NCBI GenBank assembly: GCA_037046735.1
Contig: JBAOHC010000027.1
Coordinates: 248,001-312,000, forward strand
DNA from: JADKAV01 sp037046735
GTDB taxonomy: Bacteria; Actinomycetota; Actinomycetes; S36-B12; UBA10799
Direction: 5' to 3'
DNA length: 64,000 bases
Part shown: positions 36,534-46,154 of the stretch, one piece after another
How the letters are laid out: each line of letters begins with the position of its first letter
Numbering within the stretch: the stretch's first letter is position 1
Notes under the pieces: generated by a model
Databases searched by the model: none
Told to the model about the DNA's origin: nothing
Seen by the model: only the letters and a program-made list of their open reading frames with translations
Made by a program: the position numbers and the translations under genes

Positions 36534-37160
36534 GTGCAGAAGGCCGACAAGGACGCCACGCTCCAGGTGGCGATCGTGGTCCTGGCCATAGCCACGATCC
36601 AGATGCTGCTACCGGATGCCGTCACGATCGGCGCGCAGTGGTTGATCCCAGCCATCGAGGTGATCGGGGTGCCGATGGCGCTGCTGATCCTGCGGGCCAC
36701 CGACGCCAGAACACGCACCATACGCCGGGCCATGACCGGCTACCTCTTCCTACTGATCTGCGCCAGCGTGCTCAACGCGGGGCTGCTGCTCTGGTCGATG
36801 CTCTACGACAACAACGAGAACGGGCCGGAACTGCTCTTCGCCGGCTTCGGAGTACTGGCCATCAACGTGCTGAGTTTCGGGATCGTCTACTGGTGGGTCG
36901 ACGGTGGGGGGCCGCGACAGCGAGACAAGGGCAAGGTCACATCCTGGGATTTCCAGTTCCCGCAGCAGGCCGCTGGGATGAAATGGACGCCGATGTTGCC
37001 CGACTACATGTTCACCGCGTACACCAACATCATCGCGTTCTCTCCCACCGACACCATGCCGCTGAGCCACCGGGCGAAATTCCTGTTCACCGTTCAGTCG
37101 ACCGTTTCCCTGCTCACCATCCTGGTGACGGTCAGCCGGGCGATCAATATGATCAACTAG
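36534..37160 (+). CDS. Membrane protein, DUF1345-like
   Basis: About 208 residues from GTG 36534. Four to five helices (LQVAIVVLAIATIQMLLPDA, PAIEVIGVPMALLILRA, GYLFLLICASVLNAGLLLW, LFTVQSTVSLLTILVTVSRA). The C-terminal YMFTAYTNIIAFSPTDTMPL segment is typical of DUF1345 membrane proteins. Function unknown. Overlaps the convergent SGNH gene by 8 bp. Confidence 0.75.
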   Translation: MQKADKDATLQVAIVVLAIATIQMLLPDAVTIGAQWLIPAIEVIGVPMALLILRATDARTRTIRRAMTGYLFLLICASVLNAGLLLWSMLYDNNENGPELLFAGFGVLAINVLSFGIVYWWVDGGGPRQRDKGKVTSWDFQFPQQAAGMKWTPMLPDYMFTAYTNIIAFSPTDTMPLSHRAKFLFTVQSTVSLLTILVTVSRAINMIN

Positions 37161-37920
37161 CCTCGGACACGGGCAGGCACTGCGGACGTTTGGCGGTGAT
37201 CCCGTCTCCGGACCTGCGGCCTCTGGCTTTGCGAACGATCCAAGGGGCGAAGTGGCGCCCGAACCACGTGACGTCGTCGGACACGCGCGCCCACGGCGCT
37301 TGTGCTGCGATGGTCGGCAGTGGTTGCTGCCACTCGGTCACCGGCATCCCCAGCGCATCGAGCACCGCCATCGACACCCGTTCATGGCCCAACGGATTGA
37401 GGTGCAGACGATCATCTGACCAGAACCTGGGGTCATCGAAGACGGTCGCATCCCAGAAGTCGACCACGGTGGCCCCGTGCGCAGCCGCGACGTCATAGGT
37501 GACCTCCCGGTACTCCCGCAGGCGGCCTTCGACCACGGCCATCAGCCGCGAACGCCGGGAGGGCCGGCCGTAGGTGACGATGACCAGCTGCGCGCCGGTT
37601 GCGGCCAGGTCAGCCATCCCGGTCTGCAGGTTCTGCGCCATGGTGACCAGATCCCAGTCCCGGCGCAGCGCGTCGTTGATACCGCCGGCGAAGCTCACCA
37701 GATCCGGGCGCAGCGCGACGGCAGCCGGGACCTGCTCGGCGACGATCTCCGGCACGGTCCGTCCGCGCACCGCCAGATTCGCGTACGTGAAGCCCGGATC
37801 GTGCACGGCCAGCCGCTCTGCCACGCGATCCGCCCAGCCCCGGTCCCGGCCATCGACTCCTGGGTCGCCGAGGCCCTCGGTGAAGGAATCCCCGATGGCG
37901 ACGTATCTCCTGCCCGTCAT
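37153..37920 (-). CDS. SGNH/GDSL hydrolase
   Basis: 255 residues. Block I GDSFTEGLGDP (nucleophile Ser), block III FAGGINDALR (GxND) and block V DDRLHLNPLGH (D-x2-H) are all present. Esterase or lipase of unknown substrate; no signal peptide. Start ATG 37920 (MTGRRYVAIGDSF) because the GDS block is N-terminal in this family; the frame extends 44 codons further without domain sense. Confidence 0.9.
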   Translation of the reverse strand: MTGRRYVAIGDSFTEGLGDPGVDGRDRGWADRVAERLAVHDPGFTYANLAVRGRTVPEIVAEQVPAAVALRPDLVSFAGGINDALRRDWDLVTMAQNLQTGMADLAATGAQLVIVTYGRPSRRSRLMAVVEGRLREYREVTYDVAAAHGATVVDFWDATVFDDPRFWSDDRLHLNPLGHERVSMAVLDALGMPVTEWQQPLPTIAAQAPWARVSDDVTWFGRHFAPWIVRKARGRRSGDGITAKRPQCLPVSEAS

Positions 37921-38075
37921 GTCGCTCACCTCCGCCACACAGGGTAAAGGATCCCCCGGGTGGACCTCTCTGCACAGGGCGACTCCGGCAGTGGCTGGAC
38001 GCTGTCGTAGGCCGGGAGTAGCGTCGAAACTGAGCGCCGCTTCGGCACTCATGGGAGGGAAACGGGGTTCGTATC

Positions 38076-38810
38076 ATGATGCGAAAATCCACAGCGGTCT
38101 GCGCCGCACTGGCCACAGCAGCCTCCGGGCTACTGATCGCCTCTGCCAGTCCGGCATCCGCGGCCTCGACGTACTACGCCTGCGTGAAGAAGAGCGACGG
38201 GCAGACGACGATGGTCAAGAAGAAGACAAAGTGCAAGAAGGGGTGGAAGAAGGTCTCCTGGTCGAAGAACGGTCCCACGGGTCCCACGGGTCCGGCGGGG
38301 GCGAACGGTCCAGCAGGTCCTGTGCTCAGCGTGAAGGATGGTGCCGGCGCGGTCGTCGGCCTGTTCATGGGGACGTGGAGCGGCCTCGTGCCGGGATTCA
38401 CCGTGCTGGCCGACGGCGGCCTGTGGAACTACGGCAGCGACGGGCCTTGCAGGGCGACAGTTCGCCCGCCTTCACGGACGCCACCTGCGCGACGCCGGTC
38501 ATCTTTGTGCGTTCGTATCCGCCGAATCCGGCAGAGACCGCCCGGACAGTGGCGCGCTTCGTCCCCAACAGCCTGGGGCGTCTGGTGTACCGGTCGACAA
38601 CCCCGGGGGCCGCGGCGAGGGCGTGGAAGGTGTCGGGCCAGAACTCGGCAGCCGTCCTCGGCGGGATCATTGTTCGTCCTCGACTCGGCGGGCAACTGCG
38701 TGTTCGAGTCGACGGTGGACGCCGATGATGTCGCCGCGGCGGCCACACTGGTCGGACTCACCGAAGTACCGGCACCGCCGAATCATCCGGCACCGCTGAC
38801 AGTGGGATGA
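38076..38810 (+). CDS. Secreted collagen-like protein, first of tandem pair, frame-broken
   Basis: Signal peptide (AALATAASGLLIASASPASA), then a Cys/Lys-rich domain (YYACVKKSDGQTTMVKKKTK, CKKGWKKVSW), then a short Gly-X-Y run GPTGPTGPAGANGPAGP, then a beta-rich C-terminal domain. The reading frame slips by one base near 38440 (SDGP), continues as SSPAFTDATCATPVIFVRSY to about 38665, then slips back to SLFVLDSAGNCVFEST and ends at 38810. Two compensating indels. Proteins of this plan are frequent in actinobacteria as surface or matrix components. Paralogue of the next gene (similar Lys/Cys domain and SVKDGAGAVVG motif). Confidence 0.7.
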   Translation: MMRKSTAVCAALATAASGLLIASASPASAASTYYACVKKSDGQTTMVKKKTKCKKGWKKVSWSKNGPTGPTGPAGANGPAGPVLSVKDGAGAVVGLFMGTWSGLVPGFTVLADGGLWNYGSDGPCRATVRPPSRTPPARRRSSLCVRIRRIRQRPPGQWRASSPTAWGVWCTGRQPRGPRRGRGRCRARTRQPSSAGSLFVLDSAGNCVFESTVDADDVAAAATLVGLTEVPAPPNHPAPLTVG

Positions 38811-38820
38811 GGTCGCGATC

Positions 38821-39627
38821 ATGTCCGTGAAGAAGATCCTCGCGGCCACGACAGTCTCGGCCTGCTTGGCGGCGGGGCTGCTCACCACGACCGCTGTCGC
38901 TGCTCCAAGACGCAGAATCACACTGCTGGCTGCGTGAACAAGAAGACCAACGAGTTGCGCGTGCTGTTGAAGTCCAGCCAAGAAGTGCAAGAAGGGCTGG
39001 CAGAAGATCACGTTCAACCAGCCCGGTCCCGCCGGTGCCCCGGGTGCGGCCGGTGCTGCCGGTCCGGTGTCGGTGGTGTCCGTCAAGGATGCCACCGGCG
39101 CGGTGATCGGTCAGTCGCTCAACAGCGTGAGCACATGGCTGTCAGGTTCCGCGCTTGTGTACACCGATGGCGGCGCGTACACCTACAACCTGGGATCGGG
39201 GAAGGTGGTATCGGAGGATTGGGACTCGGTGGCGTATCTCGATGGCTCCTGCTCCCCCACCAACGCGGCGGTGCCGGTCTACAACACCGCCCGGTACCTG
39301 GCCGCGCTGACGTCCTTCGGCCGCATGGTCGACCGCCCCAACACCGACCTGCCGACGCGGGCGTTCAAGGGCACGACGACCGTCCGGGCGGTACTGCCCG
39401 GCGAAACGTTCTGGTTCCACGACGCACCGGGGCGTGCACAGGGTACTCACATGTGGAACGACACCCATCGCGATGCTGACACCCGTGGCCGCCCCACCGG
39501 ACCGTCCTGGCCCGCTGAGTTTCGGCTGACGACGTCACCGCTGGGCCGGGAGTTGCCCTCGGCTCAGCGGTGGACTCAGCTCACGGTGACGCGCACGCTG
39601 GTGCGCTTACCCTTGGACACGACGTAG
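38821..39627 (+). CDS. Secreted collagen-like protein, second of tandem pair, frame-broken
   Basis: Signal peptide from ATG 38821 (MSVKKILAATTVSACLAAGL, then LTTTAVAAP), then a frame change near 38905-38910 into TQNHTAGCVNKKTNELRV, another near 38980 into KKCKKGWQKITFNQPGPAGA, a Gly-X-Y run (GPAGAPGAAGAAGP) and a ~180-residue C-terminal domain (SVVSVKDATGAVIGQSLNSV, ALVYTDGGAYTYNLGSG) ending at 39627. The last ~50 bp overlap the convergent gene, so the natural stop may be earlier. Same architecture as the preceding gene: tandem duplication. Breaks are probably sequencing errors. Confidence 0.65.
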
Positions 39628-41205
39628 GCCTTGATCCCCTTGGGCCGGTTGGCATTCCAGCGGGCGTAATCGACCACCAGTTTGCCCTTGCCCGGGATGT
39701 TCGCCGACAGTTCCGCGTTCAGGGTCAACCCGCTGGCATCCTGGAAGATCGCTGCAGAACGCGCTGCAGTGGCCTTCTTCGTCGGGGTGAACAGGACCAC
39801 CCGCTTGTCCTTCTCGTCGAAGCGGCCCAGCACCAGCCCGTTGCTGCCTGCCTGGGTCTTCCCCACGACCTGCACGGCACTGCCCGGACCCTCATCGACG
39901 AAGACCAGCGCTCCCAGCCGGCGCTGATTGCCGCTGGCGCCGTACACCACGACACCCAGTTCCGGGACCAAGCCCAGCGCGGCCACACCGCGGCGCGGCA
40001 CGGTCGCTCCCTGCGTGCCGATCGTGAACTGGCCGGTCGTGGCCAGCAGGCTCGTCTTCACCGAGGCGTTGTTGCGACGGTTGTTCACCGTGACGATGAA
40101 GTCCTGCTTGCGAGGCACCGTGTAGGTGGGGAACTCCCACTTCGCCCCCGGGCGCCACGGGTTGGTCGGCGGATTGACCACGACCCCCTTGATCTTCTTT
40201 CCGTCCAGATCGGTGATGCGGGTCTTGATGGGGACCTGGCTGCGGACCGGAGACAACTGCACGGTCGTGTTGTTGGACGCCACACAGAACGGGCAACTCT
40301 GGGTCGCCGCGATCACATCGCTGGGAACCAGGCCGATGATCTTGTCGGCGATCTCCGGCTTCTCCGTCGGGGGTCGTCATCACCAGATACTCATACGTGT
40401 TCTTCGTGGTGTCGATGCGCAGGGCACGAGCAGCATCGGGGTAGTTGTTGTCGTAGACCGCGACGTCGTACTGGCCGTTGCCTTTGTCGTAGAGCGCGTA
40501 GGGCGTGATGGCGTGGCCGCCGCCGCCCCAGAAGATGAACAGCGTGAAGGGCATGCTGCCCGGCGTCAGGGCGGCGCGCAACGTGCTCACGATCGTGCGC
40601 GGGGACATCTTGTATTTCATGACGTCGAAGGTGTACTGCGACGCCATGTTGCGCGCGATCTCCTTGGAGATGGGATCGCGCAACCGCAGATCATAGGTCT
40701 GTAGCGCGCCTGGCTGGAACTGCCCCGGTGTCAGAAGGTTGTTGAATAGGTCGGCGGCGGTGGCCGCGAAGCCGAAGCAGTGACCGCCGGACATCGCCGC
40801 ATTGGTCGCCTGCATCCACTGCCGTCCGGCCAATGTCAATGTGCACGGCCCGGTGTCGCTCTTCTCCAGGCACACTCGCTTGCCCATCAGGTCGCGCATG
40901 ACCTCGGCGTCGAGATTCTTGGGTCCGTCCAATGGGGTGCCGAACATCTGGTTGTTGAAACTGTCGGGAACGCCTGTGTTGAAGAAACTGAAGCCGTTCG
41001 GGTGGGCTCGGAAGCCGGAGTCGGCCACGAGCGTCCCCTGCGGCGACCAGTCCGGTTGTGTGCGGTAGTCGTTGACGTAGGCACGCCAGACGGACGGGTC
41101 AGCCCCCGGCGGCTGATTGTTGCCGATGTCAGCGCTGGCGCTGGCCATCCCCGTCAGACAAATCGCGGTGGCACAGACCGCGGTGATGAGCGCACGTTTC
41201 CTCAT
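39576..41205 (-). CDS. Secreted papain-like (C39/transglutaminase-fold?) protein, frame-broken
   Basis: Signal peptide (ALITAVCATAICLTGMASASA). The first ~280 residues contain GGHCFGFAATAADLFNN (Cys143), FIFWGGGGHAITPYALYDKG (His231) and YDVAVYDNNYPDAAR (Asp252/Asn253), spaced as in papain-fold cysteine peptidases (C-H-D/N). The frame breaks at the G5 run 40370-40374 and continues in another frame (EIADKIIGLVPSDVIAATQS, then a C-terminal beta-rich domain TTVQLSPVRSQVPIKTRITD) to 39576. Fused length ~540. Catalytic role inferred, family not assigned with certainty. Confidence 0.65.
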
Positions 41206-41293
41206 GCGGACCAGTATTGCCCGACAGCCCGCACCGTGGCCTGCCCTGGGAGCACGGATGCGCGGGTACCAGTGGTGGTGTTGACTCGGGGGC

Positions 41294-41893
41294 GTGCATA
41301 TTCAGATCTGGTCCGACGTCGTGTGTCCGTGGTGCTACATCGGCACCACCAACCTGCAGAAGGCATTGGAAGGTACGCAGGCCGACATCACCTTCCGATC
41401 GTTCCAACTCGACCCCAGCGCGCCGACCCAGCCCATGCGGACACTGCAGTACCTGAGCGGACGATACGGGCCGCAGGCGGAGGAGATGATGGATCAGGTC
41501 ACCCAAGTCGCTGCGCGAGCTGGGCTGGAGTACCACTTGCGTGACTCCTGGTCGGGACAGACCCTCAACGCTCACCGCCTCCTGCACCTCGCCGCTGATG
41601 AAGGCGTACAGGTGGCGCTGGCGCACCGCTTCTTCGCCGCCCAGTTCACGCAAGGCCGTTCGTTGTTCGAGACCGAATCGCTGGTGGACCTGTGTGTGGA
41701 CTGCGGGCTCGACCCGGATCGCGTGCGGAAGGTATTGGCCACCACCGAGTACGCCGACGCCGTCCAGGGTGATATCGAGCAGGCCCGCCGGTACGGCATC
41801 ACCGGTGTGCCCTTCGTCGTCCTCGACGATCGCTTGGCTGTGTCCGGCGCCCAGTCGCCTGAGGTCTTCGCTCAAGCCCTCGCGCAGGTCTGA
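41294..41893 (+). CDS. DsbA family oxidoreductase (FrnE-like)
   Basis: 199 residues from GTG 41294. Thioredoxin-fold with the CPWC active site at residues 11-14 (IWSDVVCPWCYIG), a helical insert, and cis-Pro segment GITGVPFVVLDDR. FrnE-type DsbA proteins are cytosolic disulfide oxidoreductases; no signal peptide here. Followed after 56 bp by the SulP gene. Confidence 0.92.
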   Translation: MHIQIWSDVVCPWCYIGTTNLQKALEGTQADITFRSFQLDPSAPTQPMRTLQYLSGRYGPQAEEMMDQVTQVAARAGLEYHLRDSWSGQTLNAHRLLHLAADEGVQVALAHRFFAAQFTQGRSLFETESLVDLCVDCGLDPDRVRKVLATTEYADAVQGDIEQARRYGITGVPFVVLDDRLAVSGAQSPEVFAQALAQV

Positions 41894-41949
41894 GACCGCC
41901 GGGCCCAAGATGTGGCGAGGGCATCGCCGCAGCCACTACGGTCGCCTAC

Positions 41950-43632
41950 GTGAGCGCCCCCTCGCTGCTGCATCGGATTGCCCCGATCACGGGGTGGCTG
42001 CCCAAATACCGGCTGGCGTGGCTGGGCCAGGACGCGGTGGCCGGGGTGGCGGTGGCGGCGGTGGCGATCCCCACCGCGATGGGATACTCATCTGTCGCTC
42101 AGGTGCCCGTCCAGATCGGGCTGTACGCCCTGCCTGCCGCACTCTTCTTATATGCCATATTCGGATCCTCCCGGCAGGTGGCCATCGGACCCACCTCCAC
42201 CGTGGCGCTCATGTCGGGCGCCGTGATCGCCAGCATCGGACCCAGCGATCCGCAACGTGCCATCGCCCTTACAGCTGGGGTGGCGCTGGCGGCCGGGGGC
42301 TGGCTGGCCCTGTTCGGACTGCTGCGACTGGGGTGGATGACGGACTTCATCTCGCGACCAGTGATCGTCGGGTTCAGTTTCGGGCTGGGTCTGACGGTGC
42401 TGTCTGGGGAACTGCCCCACATCCTCGGGCTGCCACCGGAGGGCCCGCACTTCATCCAGCGGATCTGGACGACCCTGCAGAACGTCGACCAGACGAACCT
42501 GGTCACACTGGCGATCGGCGTGGTGGCCCTCGTGATTCTGTTCCTCGGACAGATGCACCTGCCGCGGATTCCATGGGCCCTGGTCGTCATGGCGGCAAGC
42601 GTGATCCTTTCGCGATTCTGGACCGCCTCCAATCACGGTGTGGAGGTGCTGCCGCAGGTTCCTTCCGGTCCGCCCACGTTCGCCGCACCTTTGCTGGGCA
42701 TCGGCGATCTGCGCCAGGTCGCCATCGGCGGGCTGGCCGTGGCAATCGCCGCAGTGGGTGAGGGACTGTCCGCCGCTCGTATCTTCGCTCGAACGGGCGG
42801 CTACCGCGTCAATGCGGACTCGGAGTTCCTCGGCACGGGAATGGCCAACGTCGGGGCCGGTCTGACGGGCGGCATGAGCGTGTGCGGCAGCCTCAGCCGC
42901 ACCAGCACGGCCGTCATCAGTGGGGCGAAGACGCAGATCAACGGCGTGTTCGCAGCCTTGGTGACGCTGCTCTTCCTGATGACGCTCACGTCGTCGCTGG
43001 CTGGTGTGCCGCGGGTGATCCTGTCGGCGATCGTGGTGGTCAGCGTGTGGTTCCTGCTCGATGTCTCCTCGCTGCGGATGTACAAGAGGATCCGTAAGAA
43101 CGATTTCGTCGCTGCCCTCACCGGACTGGCTGGAGTCCTGCTGCTCGGTCCGCTGTACGGCCTACTCAGTGCCGTGGCCATCTCCCTGCTGGGTCTTGCC
43201 TACCGCTCCAGCCGTGTGCACGTCGATGCCTTGGGACGCATCCCCGGGGAGAAGGCCGGGTGGGGGGCGATCCAGGAGCACCCAGAGCGCCGGGAGACCC
43301 CCGGGGTACTGGTCCTGCGGTTGGACGCCCCGCTGTTCTGGGCCAACTGTGAGTCGACCCACGAGACGATCCTGTCCGCCGTCGATGGCCGCGACGATCT
43401 GCACGCACTGATCCTGAACCTCGAGGCCTCCGGACAGATGGACACCACCACCGTCGAGATGCTGACCTCGTTGCTCGCTGAACTCGAGGCCATGTCCATC
43501 GACTTGTATATCGCCCGCCTGCAGTACCAAGCGCGCGTGGTCCTGGATAAGGCGGGCTTCACAGCCAGCCTCGGCGAGGGGCGCATGTGGCACAGCATTT
43601 CCGCCACGGTCGAGGCAGCCCAGCGGCGCTGA
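41950..43632 (+). CDS. SulP family anion transporter with STAS domain
   Basis: 560 residues. N-terminal SLC26/SulP membrane domain (AGVAVAAVAIPTAMGYSSVA, PTSTVALMSGAVIAS, GMSVCGSLSRTSTAVISGAK) and C-terminal STAS domain (GVLVLRLDAPLFWANCESTH, ALILNLEASGQMDTTTVEML). Transports sulfate, bicarbonate or other anions; substrate undefined. Sequence reads in one frame across. Confidence 0.93.
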   Translation: MSAPSLLHRIAPITGWLPKYRLAWLGQDAVAGVAVAAVAIPTAMGYSSVAQVPVQIGLYALPAALFLYAIFGSSRQVAIGPTSTVALMSGAVIASIGPSDPQRAIALTAGVALAAGGWLALFGLLRLGWMTDFISRPVIVGFSFGLGLTVLSGELPHILGLPPEGPHFIQRIWTTLQNVDQTNLVTLAIGVVALVILFLGQMHLPRIPWALVVMAASVILSRFWTASNHGVEVLPQVPSGPPTFAAPLLGIGDLRQVAIGGLAVAIAAVGEGLSAARIFARTGGYRVNADSEFLGTGMANVGAGLTGGMSVCGSLSRTSTAVISGAKTQINGVFAALVTLLFLMTLTSSLAGVPRVILSAIVVVSVWFLLDVSSLRMYKRIRKNDFVAALTGLAGVLLLGPLYGLLSAVAISLLGLAYRSSRVHVDALGRIPGEKAGWGAIQEHPERRETPGVLVLRLDAPLFWANCESTHETILSAVDGRDDLHALILNLEASGQMDTTTVEMLTSLLAELEAMSIDLYIARLQYQARVVLDKAGFTASLGEGRMWHSISATVEAAQRR

Positions 43633-43644
43633 CCCGGTAACGAC

Positions 43645-44124
43645 TCAGCCGTCCAGACCCCATTGCCGGAAGGGGTTGCTGGCCAGGTTCACGTTGTAAT
43701 ATCTCGGGTCATCGGACACATCGAGTCCCGCCCAGCCAGGCACCGTGTACTCCTGGGAGTCCGACGCCAGTTCAATCTCAGCCATCACCAGCCCGGCATT
43801 CTCACCGGCGAACACGTCGAACTCCCAGGTGTGGCCATCGACGTCGATGAGGTGCCGGACCTTGTCGATCACCGGGCCTTGGGCCATCTCTGCCAGCATC
43901 GCCTCGGCATCTGCGACCGGGATCTCGTACTCGTACTCAGTGCGGGAGATCCCCTTGGACGTCCCCTTGATGGTCAGGAAGGCGACCTCACCCTTGATCC
44001 GCACTCGCACGGTAGTCGTGTCGGTGTGGGCCAGGTACCCCTGCACGATGCGGGTCCGCAATCGCACGTCCGACATCCACGTGTCGTTGATGACCAGGAA
44101 CTTGCGTTCGATCTCTAGCGCCAT
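43645..44124 (-). CDS. CYTH domain (triphosphate tunnel metalloenzyme) protein
   Basis: 159 residues. N-terminal ExExK motif in MALEIERKFLVIN; tunnel-lining strands TVRVRIKGEVAFLTIKGTSK and EYEYEIPVADAEAML; C-terminal EIELASDSQ. CYTH enzymes hydrolyse tripolyphosphate, ThTP or act as adenylate cyclase; bacterial short forms are usually inorganic triphosphatases. Next to SDR, 12 bp apart, likely operon. Confidence 0.92.
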   Translation of the reverse strand: MALEIERKFLVINDTWMSDVRLRTRIVQGYLAHTDTTTVRVRIKGEVAFLTIKGTSKGISRTEYEYEIPVADAEAMLAEMAQGPVIDKVRHLIDVDGHTWEFDVFAGENAGLVMAEIELASDSQEYTVPGWAGLDVSDDPRYYNVNLASNPFRQWGLDG

Positions 44125-44136
44125 GACGAGCCCGGC

Positions 44137-44961
44137 TCACTTGTCCTGGTGGCCGGTGAACTCATCCATGCTGTGGTAGACGCCCGCCTTGTCCATGTAG
44201 AAGTCGCGGATCGTGGTGGGCAGCAGACCGTAGAGGGCCTTGTTCAGCCGGGAGGTCCACGGCATGATCGCAAAGGGCTCGCCGCGCAGCATGTGGTCCC
44301 AGGTCCCGTCGACCACGTCCTCCTGCTCTAGCGTCGGGGTGAACAGGATCCCCTTGGCGCCGTCGAACATGCCGGTGTTGATGTAGGTGGGGCAGACCGT
44401 GGTGATCTTGATGTGGTCGTGGCCGGCCTGCTCGAGTTCCAGGCGCACGGAGTCTGACCATCCGGTGGCGGCCCACTTCGACCCGCAGTAGACGGCCAGA
44501 CGTGGCGTCGACACGAGTCCGGCGGAGGAGGCGATGTTCACCAACCGGCAGTCGCCACCGGCTGCGATCATGCCCGGCAGGAATTCGGCAGCGATCAGCA
44601 TGGGGGCGATCGCATTGATCTCCATGACCATCTGCATCTCGCGGGGATCGTTCTCCCAGAAGTAACCGTTGCCCCGCACGATGCCCGCGTTGTTGATGAG
44701 CACGTCGATGGTGCCGACCTCCTCGCGGACCTGCGCGGCCGCCTCGGCGATCGCCGCCGCGTTGGACACGTCGACGTAGAACGACGACACGGTTCCACCG
44801 TTACCGACGAGCTCCTTGACGGTCTGCTCGAGGGCGGCTTCGTTGACGTCCCAGAGCACCACCTCGGCGGCTCCCTCTTGCACGGCACGCAAGGCGAACA
44901 ACTTGCCCAAGCCCATCGCCGCGCCAGTGATCAGAACCTTCTTACCCGCTACAGATTTCAT
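44137..44961 (-). CDS. Short-chain dehydrogenase/reductase
   Basis: 274 residues. Cofactor motif TGAAMGLGKLFALRA, NAG motif LINNAGIVRG, catalytic Ser in VNIASSAG, and Tyr-Lys in YCGSKWAA. The last ~60 residues (PWTSRLNKALYGLLPTTIRD) resemble the SDRs that act on retinoid or steroid-like lipids (DHRS-type). Acts with NAD(P). Start ATG 44961. Followed by CYTH. Confidence 0.9.
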   Translation of the reverse strand: MKSVAGKKVLITGAAMGLGKLFALRAVQEGAAEVVLWDVNEAALEQTVKELVGNGGTVSSFYVDVSNAAAIAEAAAQVREEVGTIDVLINNAGIVRGNGYFWENDPREMQMVMEINAIAPMLIAAEFLPGMIAAGGDCRLVNIASSAGLVSTPRLAVYCGSKWAATGWSDSVRLELEQAGHDHIKITTVCPTYINTGMFDGAKGILFTPTLEQEDVVDGTWDHMLRGEPFAIMPWTSRLNKALYGLLPTTIRDFYMDKAGVYHSMDEFTGHQDK

Positions 44962-45034
44962 GTCGCTCCTGGATGTCGATTCCCATTCACGATATCGCCG
45001 CCCGCGGGTTCGGCGCCTGTCACCGCAGGCCCAG

Positions 45035-45865
45035 TTAGGCCTGCAGGTAAGGCTCGAGCCATCCCATGATGTCGGAGAAGACCTCTTCCTGCTCAGGCTC
45101 GTTGTGCGGCTCGTGGTACAGACCTTCGTACTCGATGAGCGTCACGTCGCCGGTGACCTGCTCGACGAACTGCTTGCTGGCGCTCGGCACCGTGAGCCGG
45201 TCACCGGTGCCATGGATGATGAGCAGCGGTACCGGGAAGGTGGTCTGCTCCATCATGGCGTCCATGGCCGAGAAGGTGGCCTTCGCCAGGCCGAACGAGC
45301 CCTTGTCGTGCACCAGCGGATCAGCCTCGTAGGCCGCCACCACGGCCGGGTCCCGGCTGACCCCCTTGCTGTCCAGGCCGGTCGGCAACACGATGTCGGG
45401 GACCACCCCGCCCAACACGTTCGCGATGGTGAACTTGACCTTCTGTTCGCGCAGTTCGGAGTCGAGCGCCGGGGCGGAGGCGATCTGCGCCACCACGGCC
45501 GGGACCTCACGCTCGGTGTAGGTCATGGTGAGCAGCGCGCCGAGCGAATGCCCGAACAGGATGGCTGGCAGGTCGGGATACCGCTGATGCGCCTCGCCCA
45601 GCAGCTCCTCGATATCCGACAGAACCTTGTCGAAGTCCATCACGCCGCGCCCGCCGGAGGACTTGCCGTGTCCCCGGTTGTCCATGGTGAGGACGGCAAT
45701 CCCCTCGTCGGTGAATCTGCCGGCCAGAACCTGGTAGCGCGATGAGTGCTCGCCCAACCCGTGCACAAGGACCAGAACGGCACGGGGATCAGTGTCCGGC
45801 AGCCACTCCTGCCAGAAGATCTCGGCTCCGTCGCGGGCGGTATGGGTGGTCTCGTTGTGCGCCAT
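45035..45865 (-). CDS. Alpha/beta hydrolase, monoacylglycerol lipase-type
   Basis: 276 residues. Nucleophile elbow GHSLGALL, oxyanion HG in VLVHGLGEHSSRY, catalytic Asp in GTGDRLTVP and His in YEGLYHEPHNEP. The HGLGEHSSRY and DNRGHGKSSG segments are the signature of serine aminopeptidase S33/Hydrolase_4 lysophospholipase or monoacylglycerol lipases (such as Rv0183). A cap domain lies at ~150-200. Confidence 0.92.
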   Translation of the reverse strand: MAHNETTHTARDGAEIFWQEWLPDTDPRAVLVLVHGLGEHSSRYQVLAGRFTDEGIAVLTMDNRGHGKSSGGRGVMDFDKVLSDIEELLGEAHQRYPDLPAILFGHSLGALLTMTYTEREVPAVVAQIASAPALDSELREQKVKFTIANVLGGVVPDIVLPTGLDSKGVSRDPAVVAAYEADPLVHDKGSFGLAKATFSAMDAMMEQTTFPVPLLIIHGTGDRLTVPSASKQFVEQVTGDVTLIEYEGLYHEPHNEPEQEEVFSDIMGWLEPYLQA

Positions 45866-45977
45866 GCCCGCATTCTCCCGTGCGGGTCAAGATCGAATTC
45901 TGTCAGGGTCAGGTTCGACACGGTACCGGTTAGGTGCCTGGGGGCATGACACTGCTAACAACGGACAGGAACACCCC

Positions 45978-46091
45978 ATGGCAATCATTGTGGATCAGGC
46001 CCACTGGGTCGTCGACTTCTGCGCTGGCTGCGATCGTTTGGTGTGGATGGATCTGATGGAACAGATGTGCCCCGAGTGTCTGGGGCGCTGA
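45978..46091 (+). CDS. Small zinc-ribbon protein (37 residues)
   Basis: ATG 45978 with AGGA upstream, stop 46089-46091. The product has two CxxC pairs, FCAGC and MCPEC, 20 residues apart, consistent with one zinc knuckle. Codon bias is typical of the genome. Unknown function; small zinc ribbons of this kind are often shared domain remnants or regulators. Followed by a 10 bp stem hairpin. Confidence 0.6.
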   Translation: MAIIVDQAHWVVDFCAGCDRLVWMDLMEQMCPECLGR

Positions 46092-46098
46092 ACAGGCC

Positions 46099-46138
46099 GA
46101 TGGCCAGGGCCCGAGAACTCCCGGAACACCTGGCCATC
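46099..46138 (+). terminator. Possible terminator hairpin
   Basis: GATGGCCAGG (46099-46108) and CCTGGCCATC (46129-46138) form a perfect 10 bp stem with a 20 nt loop, starting 8 bp past the stop of the small zinc-ribbon gene. No T tract. It ends 16 bp before the stop of a convergent 33-codon ORF. Confidence 0.5.
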
Positions 46139-46154
46139 AACGCCTGTCGTGCGA

